From contig CM066296.1 in assembly GCA_033816765.1 (NCBI GenBank), forward strand, positions 1,302,001 to 1,366,000: a stretch of 64,000 nucleotides of DNA. The letters run 5' to 3'. Below the pieces are notes generated by a model that worked only from the letters and a program-made list of their open reading frames with translations, was not told the origin of the DNA and made no database searches. Within the stretch, counting starts at the first letter, position 1. Each line of letters begins with the position of its first letter. A program made the translations under genes and the position numbers. The stretch comes from Nothopassalora personata. Its lineage: Eukaryota; Ascomycota; Dothideomycetes; Mycosphaerellales; Mycosphaerellaceae. Positions 10,405 to 20,684 of this stretch are shown piece after piece.

Positions 10405-11915
10405 TTCTATGTGCAGCACCTTATCGCTTTGAAAAGTGAAAATTCGGCATCAGCATTTCGGCATTTTTGGGCGTTTAGCCAATTAAAACAACATCGAGCG
10501 AGGAGTTCGGGAGTGGCGGAATACCCCATGTACGACTACAATAGTACGATTAGCACGAGGAGGAGACTTGAGCGTCCTTGTATGGCATATAGTGTACTCA
10601 ATTGCTCGATCAAAGATAATCACAGTCCCCTTCGGCGCTAGTTAAAAGTTCAGTACAGGAATCACGTAGTGGCACCATTTGACGAGGTGACTATTGACTG
10701 CACATCAAACCAGTCTTACATTGTACTTCACACATACCTGATGATGCAACCCAGCCAGCGACATTACGGCACCTTTCAGGAACCACAGATCTCAAGCAGC
10801 ACACATAAAGCTGAACAAAATCGACCATATTTTCCCTCCAACATCTAGTTAGAACCATGAATCTTCTTCGTATCCGTCACGCGATGCTTCTCCGCCCATG
10901 AAATTATCGCCTTATAACTTGTACACTGATGCCGATAGCTCGACCGCGTGCTTCCGACATCATCTGGCGGGGCTGGCACCCGCCCCAAAGTCGTGTCATT
11001 GGCACACACATGAGCGCCTGTCGCAAGGAGTCCCAGTGATGCGACAGATGCGTAGGGACGGGTGGTCGTCGAGTTACCGGCGCAGGCAGAAAAGTAACCA
11101 CTCCGAGTTGTGTACAGTATACAACGAACGTGGTCAGTCACCCTCAAGCGTCGGGTGAAATGAAGAAGCTAGAGGTACGTACGAGACAGCGACTCTAGCG
11201 CGCTGATGCGGTAGGGACGAGTTGAGACCAAGGGGGCTGGATCTAAGGGCAGCGAATCTCGTGTAGTTGTGCCACGCGACATGTCCGGTCCTAGAAACAT
11301 TGGCGTCCCCGCCGGCTCATTGTCTTGATGTTCGAGCATATTGTGGATACTGCAGTCGTGATCGCACCAAAGTAGAGTACGCTCGCAGAGGTTGTGGTCC
11401 ATGTCCGCTGGAAGAAACCAAGGACCTTGATTGACTGGATCGTCATTCGTATGGAGAAACAGATGCATACTGCGTTAATAGAGCAGCAGCTATCTGGCAG
11501 GTGAGCTTGCGTCGCGTTCGATTATGGTGCCATGCAGTTCGCGGAAGAAGCTGTGTGGTGGAAGCGCAGACGCCACTGTGGGATAAGGGGAGGCCCGTGA
11601 CCGACTATACAGCTCTGAGACACGGTTTGAGTGTCCTGGCGATGGATAGACATGGCTGGACAGAGAGAGCAGTTGATTGTCCCGAGCAATCAGTAACGGC
11701 AGAAACATGGGGCGCAAGCAATGTGAGCTTGCGACGAGATCTCCAGCAGCTGAAGGACACGCCGCCCGCTAAAATAGAGCGATTGCCTCACAATTTCGGC
11801 GATGCATTGTAGTATCTGCTTGACAGATTAAGAGACTTTAACGGCATCAAGTCTGCGCAAGACCCTGTCCCCAAGGTCAGCGCCAAACCACCATCATCAT
11901 CTCTGCTCCTGTACT
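10405..11915. other. Intergenic region with weak minus-strand open frames
   Basis: About 1.5 kb downstream of both convergent genes. Minus-strand frames at 11717-11490, 11468-11169 and 11147-10845 could be exons of one hypothetical gene. Near 11175 there is a GTACGT donor, but I could not find a consistent set of acceptors. The 99-codon piece at 11169-11468 has protein-like composition but no recognisable domain. I leave it uncalled. Confidence 0.35.
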
Positions 11916-12764
11916 TCACAGCGCCGCCTTCTCCCCCAGCTTCCACGTCCCACCATCACCTTGCTTAACTTTCCCCTCTTCCTCCAACTTCTTCAAAACC
12001 TGCTTCACCCCACCCTCGGCCGGCACCCACAAATGCTCCGGGTAAGCTTTATACACCACCTTTACAATCTCCATACTCGTCCACCCCTCTGCTCCACCAG
12101 GTGCCTGACCCTTCAACACATCCAATACTTCCACCTCTCTCTGCCTCCGGTGCTGGATATACTCCTGAATCTTCGCTTTCCCATTCTCAATCACCTGTCC
12201 ATGGCCGGGATACGCCCGTCCAGAGAACTGATGCTGCATGCGATCCAAGCTGTCGATATATGTGGCGAGGTCTTCAAATACTGCTGTGCCGTGGCCAAGA
12301 ACGTTGTCACCGGTGAATATTGCGTCTTCATCCTGTAAAATGAAAGCCATATGGTCTACTGTGTGCCCTGGGGAATGAAAAGCTCGTAGCGTGGCGCCTT
12401 CAGTCTTGAAGATACGGCCATCTTCATAATTCATAAAATTCTCCATGGGACGCAGCTGATTCTTCCAGACTTTCACATCCGAGGCGATAGATTTGACGTC
12501 CTCTACGCCTCCGACGTGATCCGGATGCCAATGCGTCAAGATCACATCACTAATCTCAGCTTTCTCATCGCTTAGTGCAGATTTGAGGGAGTCAAGCCAC
12601 TCTTTCTTTCCCTCTCCAGTATCGAGGAGCAAGCGTTTGGGACCTTGACCTATGAGATATGTATTCGTGCCTTGTAGGGTGAATTTGCTTGGGTTATGGC
12701 CTAGGATCCGAATCACTCGTGGACTTAGTCTTTCGAAATCTGGGAGGCGGGGAAGTTGTTCCAT
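11916..12764 (-). CDS. Metallo-beta-lactamase fold protein, LACTB2-like
   Basis: 282 residues from the ATG at 12764, ending at 11916. The metal site THWHPDHVGG (HxHxDH) is intact, followed by FHSPGHTVDHM, FTGDNVLGHG and YPGHG, and the C-terminus (about 230-280) has the winged-helix of the LACTB2 family. Human LACTB2 is a mitochondrial single-strand endoribonuclease; fungal relatives also include metallo-beta-lactamase thioesterases of polyketide pathways, but no polyketide synthase is nearby. The frame stays open upstream to an ATG at 12872 and further to 13040. The start at 12872 would add an Arg-rich, mostly uncharged leader resembling a mitochondrial targeting peptide, so two start choices are plausible. 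Confidence 0.82.
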   Translation of the reverse strand: MEQLPRLPDFERLSPRVIRILGHNPSKFTLQGTNTYLIGQGPKRLLLDTGEGKKEWLDSLKSALSDEKAEISDVILTHWHPDHVGGVEDVKSIASDVKVWKNQLRPMENFMNYEDGRIFKTEGATLRAFHSPGHTVDHMAFILQDEDAIFTGDNVLGHGTAVFEDLATYIDSLDRMQHQFSGRAYPGHGQVIENGKAKIQEYIQHRRQREVEVLDVLKGQAPGGAEGWTSMEIVKVVYKAYPEHLWVPAEGGVKQVLKKLEEEGKVKQGDGGTWKLGEKAAL

Positions 12765-13040
12765 CTTAATGGTGTAGGATCTGGTGGGAAAATGTCTAGA
12801 CCGGGACAAATATCGGCGTCTGATGATGGTTGAGAGTGGTATTCTGTATGTGCGGTCGATGCAGATGGACATGCGCTGAGGACCGACTGGGAATGCCTCG
12901 ATGTTATGGAGAATGATGCCTCGTCTTGGGTGTTGAGATGCGTTGAAGTCGAAAGAGCATAGCAAGCACATCATCATCAGAGGTGAAGTCGGCCTTCGGC
13001 ATAAGCTTCCCGAGATCAGTAGGGTTCTACCGAGGGCCAC

Positions 13041-13452
13041 GCCTGGAAGCGTTCACTCGTCGAAGGAAGGCACGAAAGGCGCGATATCAGAGCAGAGAGT
13101 CACATTTCTCTAGTGACTGCGAAGCACATCTGACTGCAGTCATGCTATACGCATCCACCGCAAGCCCATTTCGGCGCTTGACTCGATTCTTAGCTGTTGA
13201 AAGTTGAAGACATAGCACAGTCCAGCCAGGCTGAAAGAACGCCCGTCGCTCCAGGTTGCGGCCCTTTGCTTCCCATGTCCTGTCCCACGCTGCTACACCC
13301 CATCACACTGCCCGATCTCTAGTTGACTTGGACCGAAACTATTTTTGATTCTGTTTCTACATGCTGATTTCGAACTCTGCTGAGTGAAAGAGAAGCGCAC
13401 GCGGCGGCGTTTCATACAGGCATACGAGCCTGTCTTGGGACGTTGAGTTTAA
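13041..13452. other. Intergenic region, nothing recognised
   Basis: About 400 bases between the longest 5' extension of the metallo-beta-lactamase gene and the stop of the NAB3-like gene, both on the minus strand. It should hold the terminator of the latter and the promoter of the former. No clear signal was seen. Confidence 0.45.
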
Positions 13453-16134
13453 TCACCGATTGTAGGTACCCAGCCTAGCGAGGATGTCTGCCATGTTTGG
13501 CGGAGCTTGACCTGGCGGAGCGTCGGTGGCTGCAGGTGGCTGCGGCGGTGCTTGTTGTGCATGCTGAGGAGGACATCCTGGCTGCTGCTGGTGACCACCA
13601 TACTGCTGCGGCATCGGTGGATAGCCTGGCGGTGGTGCACCATACGAGGGTGCACGACCATGTTGTGTTGTCGGAGGGGCCGGCTGATTGAGAGTCGATA
13701 GCAAGTTTCGAAGATCGTTCGGATCTCCTGGGAGACTGGGGTTATGCTGTGGGGGACCAGGTGGAACGCCATACGGAGCTGGAGGCTGACCGTATCCTGG
13801 TGGATAACCTGTCGGTGGCGGGAATGGAGGAGGCTGCTGTTGATAGCCATACTGCGGCAGTGGTGCCTGTGGCGCAGGAATATACTGCGGTGGGTAGCTG
13901 CCATAGCTCGGGACAGCGGCTTGCAACTGCTTCTCTCTAAGCACCAGCTCAGTGCAGATGGCTGGATCCAGATTGTCGTACTCTTCGAACTGGACATCGC
14001 GCGAACCACCTTTGCGCTTAAAGATTGTCAGGCCGATCTTTGCAGAGTTCTGGTTCTGACGACGGAGCTTAGACACCGCCAGAACGCCCTCCATGATCTG
14101 ACGTCTGACCACTGCCTCCTCGCTCAAACGTGGAGATAGAATCAACACATCTACACGAACGCCTTTGCTTGTGAACGCCTTCTCAACCCACGACAGGAAG
14201 TCACGCTCAAGCTGGTCGAGTGCAATGATTTGAACGTCGGGCACGTCACGAGGCTGACGACGTGGTAATGGCAGATCGTCATCAGGTGAGCGACGTGGGC
14301 TGCCGCCACGGTATCGGTCCCTGCCGTAACCTGGCGACCTTGACCTCGACCTCCTGTCACGGTACCTGTCATCGTATCGCTCCCGATACCCGCGAGCCGG
14401 CGGTGACGGTGATCGGCCGTAGTTGGGTCGGTACCCTCCTCGCTCTCGTCCGTTATCTCGTGCGGTGCGATTTCGATCGTTACGGCCGCGATTGTGGTTG
14501 TGGTCTGGAGAGCGAGATCGACGACCGTTGCTCTGCTGCTGTTTATTGTTGCTCTTTTGAGGCTTGCTGATTTCAAGGTCTACGAGCTGTTAGCCAGTAT
14601 CGTGGCGACCTCGAAGGGCGAACTCACGAATGCGCTTGTCTCTGATTTGTCTGCCTTGCTCTTCGTTCAATGCGCGTTGGCAGTCCTCTGTTCGCAGAAA
14701 CTGCACGAAGCCATAGGCCTGCTTGATGGAGATTTGGGCAAGGTCGCCGTAGGTGTGGAAGACGTGGAAGATGTCTCGCTTTGTGACCTTCTCGGAGCTG
14801 AGATTGCCTGAGCCTCCTGTCAGATGCTGGCAAACACTGTGTTCTGGGCGCAACCTACCAACAAACAAGCGTGAACCGTTCGGGAATTGATCCCAGCGTG
14901 CCTCGTTCACGTATCTCCTCTCCTCTTCCATGAAATGATCATACTTCCGCTGAACATCTTGTGTCCATGGCATGTCGTCTGACGTCGGTGTCTCCCCAGC
15001 ATTGATCTTGAACTCTCTTCTGCTCTCGACGGGTGTACCGTTGATCGTATACTGCTGCTGCGCAGGCGGGAAGGTCTGTGTCGGAGGCGTAGCGATGCCA
15101 TTGCTCTGAGGTTGGTCGTTTTGGTACGTCTGTGCGTTGATGGTGGGCGGCTGGAAAGTAGCGCCAGGCGTAGATTGTGCGAACGTAGCACTGGTCGGAT
15201 CGGCGTTGTCGGCGCTAGTGTTACGGGCATGCGACTGGACAGCGGGGTTGGCGGCATGAGGATGGTAGTCTCGAATGTGTTGAGAGTGGACATAATTTGG
15301 GTTCATGAGCGGCGCCTCCTGGGGTGGAGGACGAGCTGGGAGGCCGCTGGGTGGTGCACCAAGACCTGGAGCTGACAGAGACGACGAAGCATCCGCGCCA
15401 GGGATTGGCGGCTGAGCTTGGGCATGGGATGGAGACAGGATGGCAGCTAGGCCTCCGGCACTGGACGCGACATTTGCCTCATTTGAGGGAGCGGATGGGT
15501 TCTGCGACAACGTTTCCAGGAGTGCTTGAACGTCAACAGCGCCTGGGATAGGCGTGGGCTGCGGTTCGGATTTGAATTCATCTGACTGGACTGGTACATG
15601 GTCTGCTGTGGGTGCAGGCTCAGTGGCGGATACAGGTTGATCTGATGAAGGCTGAGGTGCTTGTGTAGATGTGACATCGGGCGCGGCTTCTGCCTGGACG
15701 TATGACTCTGCATCGTTAGAGATGCCATTGAGAAGTGATGAAATTGGGTTGGCATCATCGTCATTGGTAGGTGACTGGTCGCTATGTGAGGCCGTACCCG
15801 CATCAGCTGGTCCAGATGGTTGAACGCTGTCGACTTGCTTCGTCGCATCCATTGCATCGCCACCAGTGGAAAAGGGTGAGGCATGATGGTTGGCCTCGTT
15901 TTGCTGTTCGCTCGGATCGCGCCAGGCATCGGCACGCAGGGTAGTGTTGCGCATTGTCGGGTCGCTCATATGAGCTTCCGTTTGGTTGAAGCCAACGTCC
16001 ATCATGTTCTCCAGGACCGGTATGTTGGTCGGCTGTGGGAACTGCAGTGGCTTTGGTGAGGTTGGAGATAACAGGGCCTCACTTCTGAGGTATGGTTCGT
16101 CGGGTGGCTCTGAGCATCGAGCGGATTCATTCAT
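13453..16134 (-). CDS. NAB3: Nab3-like RRM protein (transcription termination factor)
   Basis: Three exons, 16134-14859, 14807-14628 and 14579-13453, give 860 residues. Intron 1 (51 nt, GTAGGT...CTCAG) has no stop and keeps frame, but removing it restores the RNP2 motif RLFVGNL. Intron 2 (48 nt, GTGAGT...CTAAC...CGTAG) joins to give RIHLEISKP at the end of the RRM. The long N-terminal 420 residues are acidic, Ser/Pro/Gln rich and disordered; the RRM follows with RNP1-like AYGFVQFL. Next come an Arg/Ser/Gly-rich stretch, an anticodon-binding-like fold (DVQIIALDQLERDFLSWVEKAF) and a Pro/Gln/Tyr-rich tail. This order matches yeast Nab3, which with Nrd1 and Sen1 ends transcription of short non-coding RNAs. 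Orthology is inferred from architecture. Confidence 0.78.
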
Positions 16135-16598
16135 CGGTATCGATCAGAAGCGCATTATCAGCGCGAGGTAACGACAGTGTGGATCAGGCGGAAAGCTCGT
16201 GCACAGCAGGAGGAGAGTGGGCGACTGCGGAGCGTTAGGTGGATATGAGGGCGGATGCCGTGCCGCGCTGCAGCTGCTGATAGACGACTGGATGGCAAAC
16301 ACAACAAAAGAGACCACGCAGTGCCGTGGCAGTCGGGTTTGACTGTCGGTGCCGCCGCACTACGGCCGTCGCTGCTGCCGCTGCTGGTATCGCCGCGCCG
16401 CTGTCCGCCGAGGGAAACACAAAGCGCAAAAATTTACCTCGAAAAGTTTGTCCAGCAGTGGGCGGCTGGCGCGTTTGCTGTGATAGCAGAATGAAGGCGG
16501 CTTATTGCCACAACGAAGCGCGAGGTGGGGGGGCTGGACTGGGCGCGATGGACCGATGACAGGTCGTTGTAGGTGCGAAGTCACTGTTGATGGGCGAC

Positions 16599-16633
<35 letters not shown>

Positions 16634-16848
16634 CGGCGGAAAGAGTGCCTTGATGTGGAAGAAGAGGGGGATGGTTGCTGTTTGATGATGTGGTTTTGCA
16701 GTCATCATCGTGAATGGACATGCGCGCACCGGGCCACGCTTTCGGCTTAGATCCCCATCTTCCTGAAACAGATAGAACATCCCGCAGTACATATAGAACT
16801 ACTCCACTGTGTCCATGCTCGCTCTTGGATGTAGCCAGGCAAGCTAGT
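16135..16848. other. Divergent promoter region with GAT microsatellite
   Basis: About 714 bases between the NAB3-like start (minus) and the release-factor-like start (plus). It contains a trinucleotide microsatellite (separate entry) and otherwise no recognised gene. The plus-strand frame of the downstream gene stays open back to 16714, but that extension lacks a targeting signal. Confidence 0.45.
16599..16633. repeat. (GAT)n microsatellite
   Basis: Thirty-five bases, about eleven and two-thirds perfect GAT units, in the divergent promoter region. On the opposite strand it would be read as poly-Ser or poly-Ile, which explains a spurious Ser-rich open frame there. Confidence 0.95.
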
Positions 16849-17491
16849 ATGCTCCAGCGCAATGCATTGCAGCACGCCTTACGATTGAACTCCCCAATAT
16901 GCAGCCTCCTCGTGCACGTGACCACGCGATCGTTTGCTGCCAGACGTCCAGCCGAAACTGATGAAGCTGAACTGGCTGCGGCCAGGCAATGGCTGTCGAA
17001 GCTTGACCCAGATACCATCCCGCGGCACATCTGCGAGGTGACCTTTAGCAGATCGTCGGGTCCAGGAGGCCAGAACGTCAACAAGTGTGTGTCACAGCAG
17101 TATGTGTATGGCGATATGCTTATAGAGTCCCAGAGTATCATCGAAAGCTACTTTGCGCATCCCCACCACGTCCCTCCTCAAACTCGTGCCGAGAGTCCTG
17201 CATCCTTCCATCCTGACCAGTCGCTTCCATGCCGCCAAGTCGAACGACATCGTGATCCAAGCCGACGATTCCCGCAAACAAAACGACAATGTGACTGGCT
17301 GCTTCCGCAAGCTGCATGAGCTGATCGTTCAGGCTGGCCGAGAGACTGTGCCTGGGGAGACGAGCGTTGAGCAGACTAAGCGCGTAGAACAGCTGCAGAA
17401 GGCCGAAGCAGCAGGACGGCGTAAGATGAAAGAGTTCCAGAGCAAGAAGAAGAGCGCGAGGAGAGGTGGTGGTGGCCGCGGTGATGATTGA
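16849..17491 (+). CDS. Mitochondrial peptidyl-tRNA hydrolase, ICT1/Pth4 type
   Basis: Exons 16849-17084 and 17134-17491 give 197 residues. The 49-nt intron begins GTGTGTGT and ends CCCAG; joining makes the family sequence SSGPGGQNVNK-VSSKATL. The GGQ motif is the catalytic loop that releases nascent chains by hydrolysing peptidyl-tRNA. The C-terminus has the basic tail KMKEFQSKKKSARR expected of ICT1/MRPL58, which binds the mRNA channel of stalled ribosomes. The ATG at 16849 begins an Arg/Leu-rich, acid-free leader ending RSFAARRP, a good mitochondrial targeting peptide. The upstream ATG at 16714 gives a less plausible leader. Short length without the codon-recognition domain of RF1/RF2 separates it from true release factors. 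Confidence 0.88.
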
Positions 17492-18359
17492 GCTGGGAGC
17501 CGGGACGCTCGACATGTGAGCAGGCAGTCTGAGGCCTGTCATTATCAGGTGTAATCCACCGTCGCTCAACTCACGGGATGGATGGCATCACACAGCCTAC
17601 AGGCATGAAGCGGTAGTACCACGTCCTGACGTCAGAATAAGCCCATCATAGACAACACAACCTTCTCCTCGCCCCGAACCCTTGGCTCGCGCCACCCTTC
17701 ACTCTCCTGTCACTTCACCACCCACCCCACCAACCTCACCTCCACAATGAGCCTATATATACCTCATTATTCTACCAACCACAACACCGCGTGACGTAAA
17801 TCGCTAAGCCAGCCTGCCCCCGAAAATCCGCTGGTTTAGTGTGGTCCGGTGGCATGCAAGATAAACTACAATGGATGTGCTCATCATATCAAGAGATAGA
17901 GCACATCTTGATGAGCCTTTGTCCCAGGGTTCATCAATTCACAGTTGATCCTGCACTCGCTTGCACTGGAAATTGATGATCATTGTTGTGTTTACTTCAC
18001 CTTTCATATCTGAAAATTGGTATGCGAGGTCTTCTTTTTGATGGTTTGCGCTGATTGAGGGTGAGGGTGAGGGTGGTGGTGAGGAGAGAGACGTGGGAGG
18101 GTTCGAGTCCTGGAGGCGGAAGGGTCGTGCTTTAGGGGGATATCTTTTTGTCAGTGTGATGGATCTTGCACATAGGCAGATAGGGACCAGGTGTGGTGCG
18201 CACTATAGCTCTCTCTCTCTCTCTCTGTCACCACTACAATACGTCCTTTCACATTCCACCATCTCTACTCCCCCTCCTCAAAGTTGCCCTAGACCCAATC
18301 TTCTTCAATCCCTTCCCAATATCCTCAAAATACCCACTTGCCTTCCTAACCACCTTCTT
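17492..18359. other. Intergenic region with simple repeats
   Basis: About 870 bases with no supported gene. It includes a GAGGGT-type imperfect repeat near 18058-18085 and a CT dinucleotide run at 18209-18226. A plus-strand frame of 199 codons starting at 18093 spans the CT run and is Pro/Ser rich; I judge it non-coding. Confidence 0.45.
18209..18226. repeat. (CT)9 dinucleotide repeat
   Basis: Nine perfect CT units, a simple microsatellite upstream of the weak minus-strand gene candidate's 3' end. Confidence 0.9.
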
Positions 18360-18937
18360 AAACCCCATGAGGAGGAGGCGGATATCTCTCCGTCCAACCC
18401 CTGTACACCTCCAACACAGCCTCCATCTCCGGATACCGCTTCACAACGGCCGAATCCTCCTCTCTCTCTCCTTAGCTGCTTCAATTCTAGAAAAGAGCGT
18501 GAATTACGCGCATACTGCTGCTTAACCCGCATCGCAAGCACAGCACACGCCCACCTAAAATCCGCGAAAATTGCAGCAGAACTTTCGCGTTGGTATCGAC
18601 AGTGTCCAGAGCTTCCTTCCATTGAACTGAGGATTTTTGAGCGCGTTGATTGGCTGAAAGTGCGGCATCAGTTGGAGCTGGTGGAGGGGTAGTCTTGGTA
18701 GGGGAGGCGGGAGAGGTTGAAGGGTGCGGCTTGGGTGGGAATTCTGGGCTGGGATCAGGACGCCTTCGTCTTGGGTGATTGCGAGGATGTAGAGGCGGAC
18801 GGTATGTAGCGGGTATTGTTGTTGGCGTTGAGATCGTTGGATAGGTCGTTAGGAGTATTGTGGGTTGGCAGGGTGCCGAGTGAGAATGACATTGAGAAGC
18901 TTCCGGTAGCTCTGCAGAGTCGGGGCGGCGATGACAA
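18360..18937 (-). CDS. Hypothetical protein, uncertain model
   Basis: On the minus strand a Pro/Ser/Thr-rich stretch runs into NQRAQKSSVQWKEALDTVDT (about 18650-18590). A GTGGGC donor near 18554 and an AAG acceptor near 18472 would join this to a C-terminal part, AVVKRYPEMEAVLEVYRGW, which ends at a TAA at 18358-18360. Both parts have protein-like composition and the splice keeps frame, but the donor is weak. The 5' end is unresolved: the best start (18937) is in another frame from the Pro-rich part. I do not recognise the family. It could equally be chance open frames. Confidence 0.28.
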
Positions 18938-19112
18938 TCATGGCCGCGGTGGTGGTGGCGTGTATGTGCTGGTTGGCTAGCAAAAATAAAGGAGTAGCAA
19001 GCTGATCTTTGTATGGCGAGAAGGTGCTGGGTCATATGTTTCTTGGCAATAGCATGTCTAGAAGATGTGCAACTGGCTTCAGAGCTGCTGCTGCGAGCGA
19101 GCGAGCCTTCCC

Positions 19113-20678
19113 TCACCACATCTGCACGCTCACCCTGTCCGTAACGTCCTGGAAATGCCCTCCGACATGTACGATCGGCTCATAGCGCACAAAGGCCCCT
19201 GCTCTCGTGATCCTCGCAATGCCAGGTGTGCCGAAGGTCCAGCTCAAGCTAGCAGCTGCGAAGAACTGCACCTCCTCTTCAGTCTCAAGATCGAAGTTGG
19301 TCATCATGAAGCCATGGTTTGAAATGGTACATTTTGAGCCCTGGTGGAGACCCAATTTAGAAAGTTCGGTGGGGAGCTGGGCTTGAATCTCGTCTACAGT
19401 CTGGAGGCCTTGACCGGAGAAGGATTTGAGCCAGTAGCTCACTGCTCGCACTGCTTCGTCAGTGGGTAGAGCGGAGGTGTGCAGAGGAACCATATCATGC
19501 AACTGGAGACCAGAGTCTGTCAAGTTACCTGGCTGCCCAGCACCCCATGAGTGCCAACGCAAGACTGGGATCAAACCCCATTCTGGATCTGGGAGTGGAC
19601 GCCACCTGCAATCAGCACTCGCGTTCCTTGGGTTTGAGGTGTAGATGAATGAGAAGTCGCCATTCTTCTCACAAAGTCGCATGGCTTCTTCTGTAAGAAA
19701 CACAACGCTTTCCTCGTCGGATATTTGCCATGAAGCCTCATTGGTTAGAACACCGAAGAGCGCGAACAGCCTGTTGCTGGGCCGATCAGGATCACAATGT
19801 CGACCGGCAATGCCTGTCAGACAAGTCAAAGCAGACATGCCCAGATACTCGCCGACTTGCCAATCCGCCAGTGTATCTTCAAGTGTACAGATGCCTGGAT
19901 AGCGGCGAGCTAACTCCCAGCTTGAAATTTGAGAATTCTGCTCCACGTCCCTTAGCGCCTTGCCAGTCGTGCTGAAGAGGTCATTGCCGTCCATATGCAT
20001 TGGTGTCTCGAGATCGAAAGTCGTGAACATGATCTTGCGCGCATTGACGATCTCCTGGAACGTCCATACACTTCGGATCCATGGTTCTCGCTCGATGGTG
20101 GATACGTCGGTGTCTCTTGCTCTGCCTCGCACACTGCGCCAGACGGCGAAGAAGGTTGCTTGCTCGAGCAGCACGATGCAGGAGACCGCTCGGGCGTAGA
20201 TCAAGCCCATGCTCTCCAGTGTAGCAATTCGCTCTGGTCCTGAGGGAGGCACGCATATCGCGTCGATCCAGTAAGCCTGGACGTAGGAGTCCGCATTGGC
20301 TCTGATAGCATCTTCTAGCGCCCCACGGGTGCGCGAGGAAATCTCCTCTGAGAAGCCGAACATATTCTGACTTCGCTCTGTGCCCCATGTGTAGGATATT
20401 GTGTGATAGCCAGCAACCAAATGAGAGCTCGTATCCAGCGGCTCCGACACTTTCCATGCTCGTTCATCCAGTACTTCTACCGCTCCGGCCCAGTCTGCTT
20501 CTGCTGGAACGATGACACGGAGCTCCATAGTTGGGTGCGATGCCAAAATGTGCTCGACGTGGGCCAGCAGTGTCAAGTACGACACATTAGGACTCGTCCC
20601 AGCCGCACGAGCTGTGGCCGCGCAAGAATGGCAAATGTCGTGGCACATCTCGTCTACCATTACATTCGTCCATGCCAT
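19113..20678 (-). CDS. HET-domain (heterokaryon incompatibility) protein
   Basis: A 521-residue intronless ORF. The HET core is clear: YHTISYTWGTERS (about 92-104), YWIDAICVPPSGPERIATL (about 136-155) followed by MGLIYARAVSCIVLL, and WIRSVWTFQEIVNARK (about 200-215). The rest is a fungal HET-associated region without ankyrin, WD40 or NACHT repeats. HET domains trigger cell death on non-self recognition after hyphal fusion; some also act as NLR-like immune effectors. It lies at the edge of the transposon-rich region. Its start codon is 6 bp after the stop of the upstream 2EXR gene and in the same reading frame (see findings). Codon use is like that of its neighbours. Confidence 0.85.
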   Translation of the reverse strand: MAWTNVMVDEMCHDICHSCAATARAAGTSPNVSYLTLLAHVEHILASHPTMELRVIVPAEADWAGAVEVLDERAWKVSEPLDTSSHLVAGYHTISYTWGTERSQNMFGFSEEISSRTRGALEDAIRANADSYVQAYWIDAICVPPSGPERIATLESMGLIYARAVSCIVLLEQATFFAVWRSVRGRARDTDVSTIEREPWIRSVWTFQEIVNARKIMFTTFDLETPMHMDGNDLFSTTGKALRDVEQNSQISSWELARRYPGICTLEDTLADWQVGEYLGMSALTCLTGIAGRHCDPDRPSNRLFALFGVLTNEASWQISDEESVVFLTEEAMRLCEKNGDFSFIYTSNPRNASADCRWRPLPDPEWGLIPVLRWHSWGAGQPGNLTDSGLQLHDMVPLHTSALPTDEAVRAVSYWLKSFSGQGLQTVDEIQAQLPTELSKLGLHQGSKCTISNHGFMMTNFDLETEEEVQFFAAASLSWTFGTPGIARITRAGAFVRYEPIVHVGGHFQDVTDRVSVQMW

Positions 20679-20684
20679 AATAAC

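Noticed and set aside
18093..18692. Plus-strand open frame of 199 codons
   Set aside because: It runs through a CT microsatellite and Pro/Ser-rich chance sequence; the opposite strand gives a slightly better, still weak, model.
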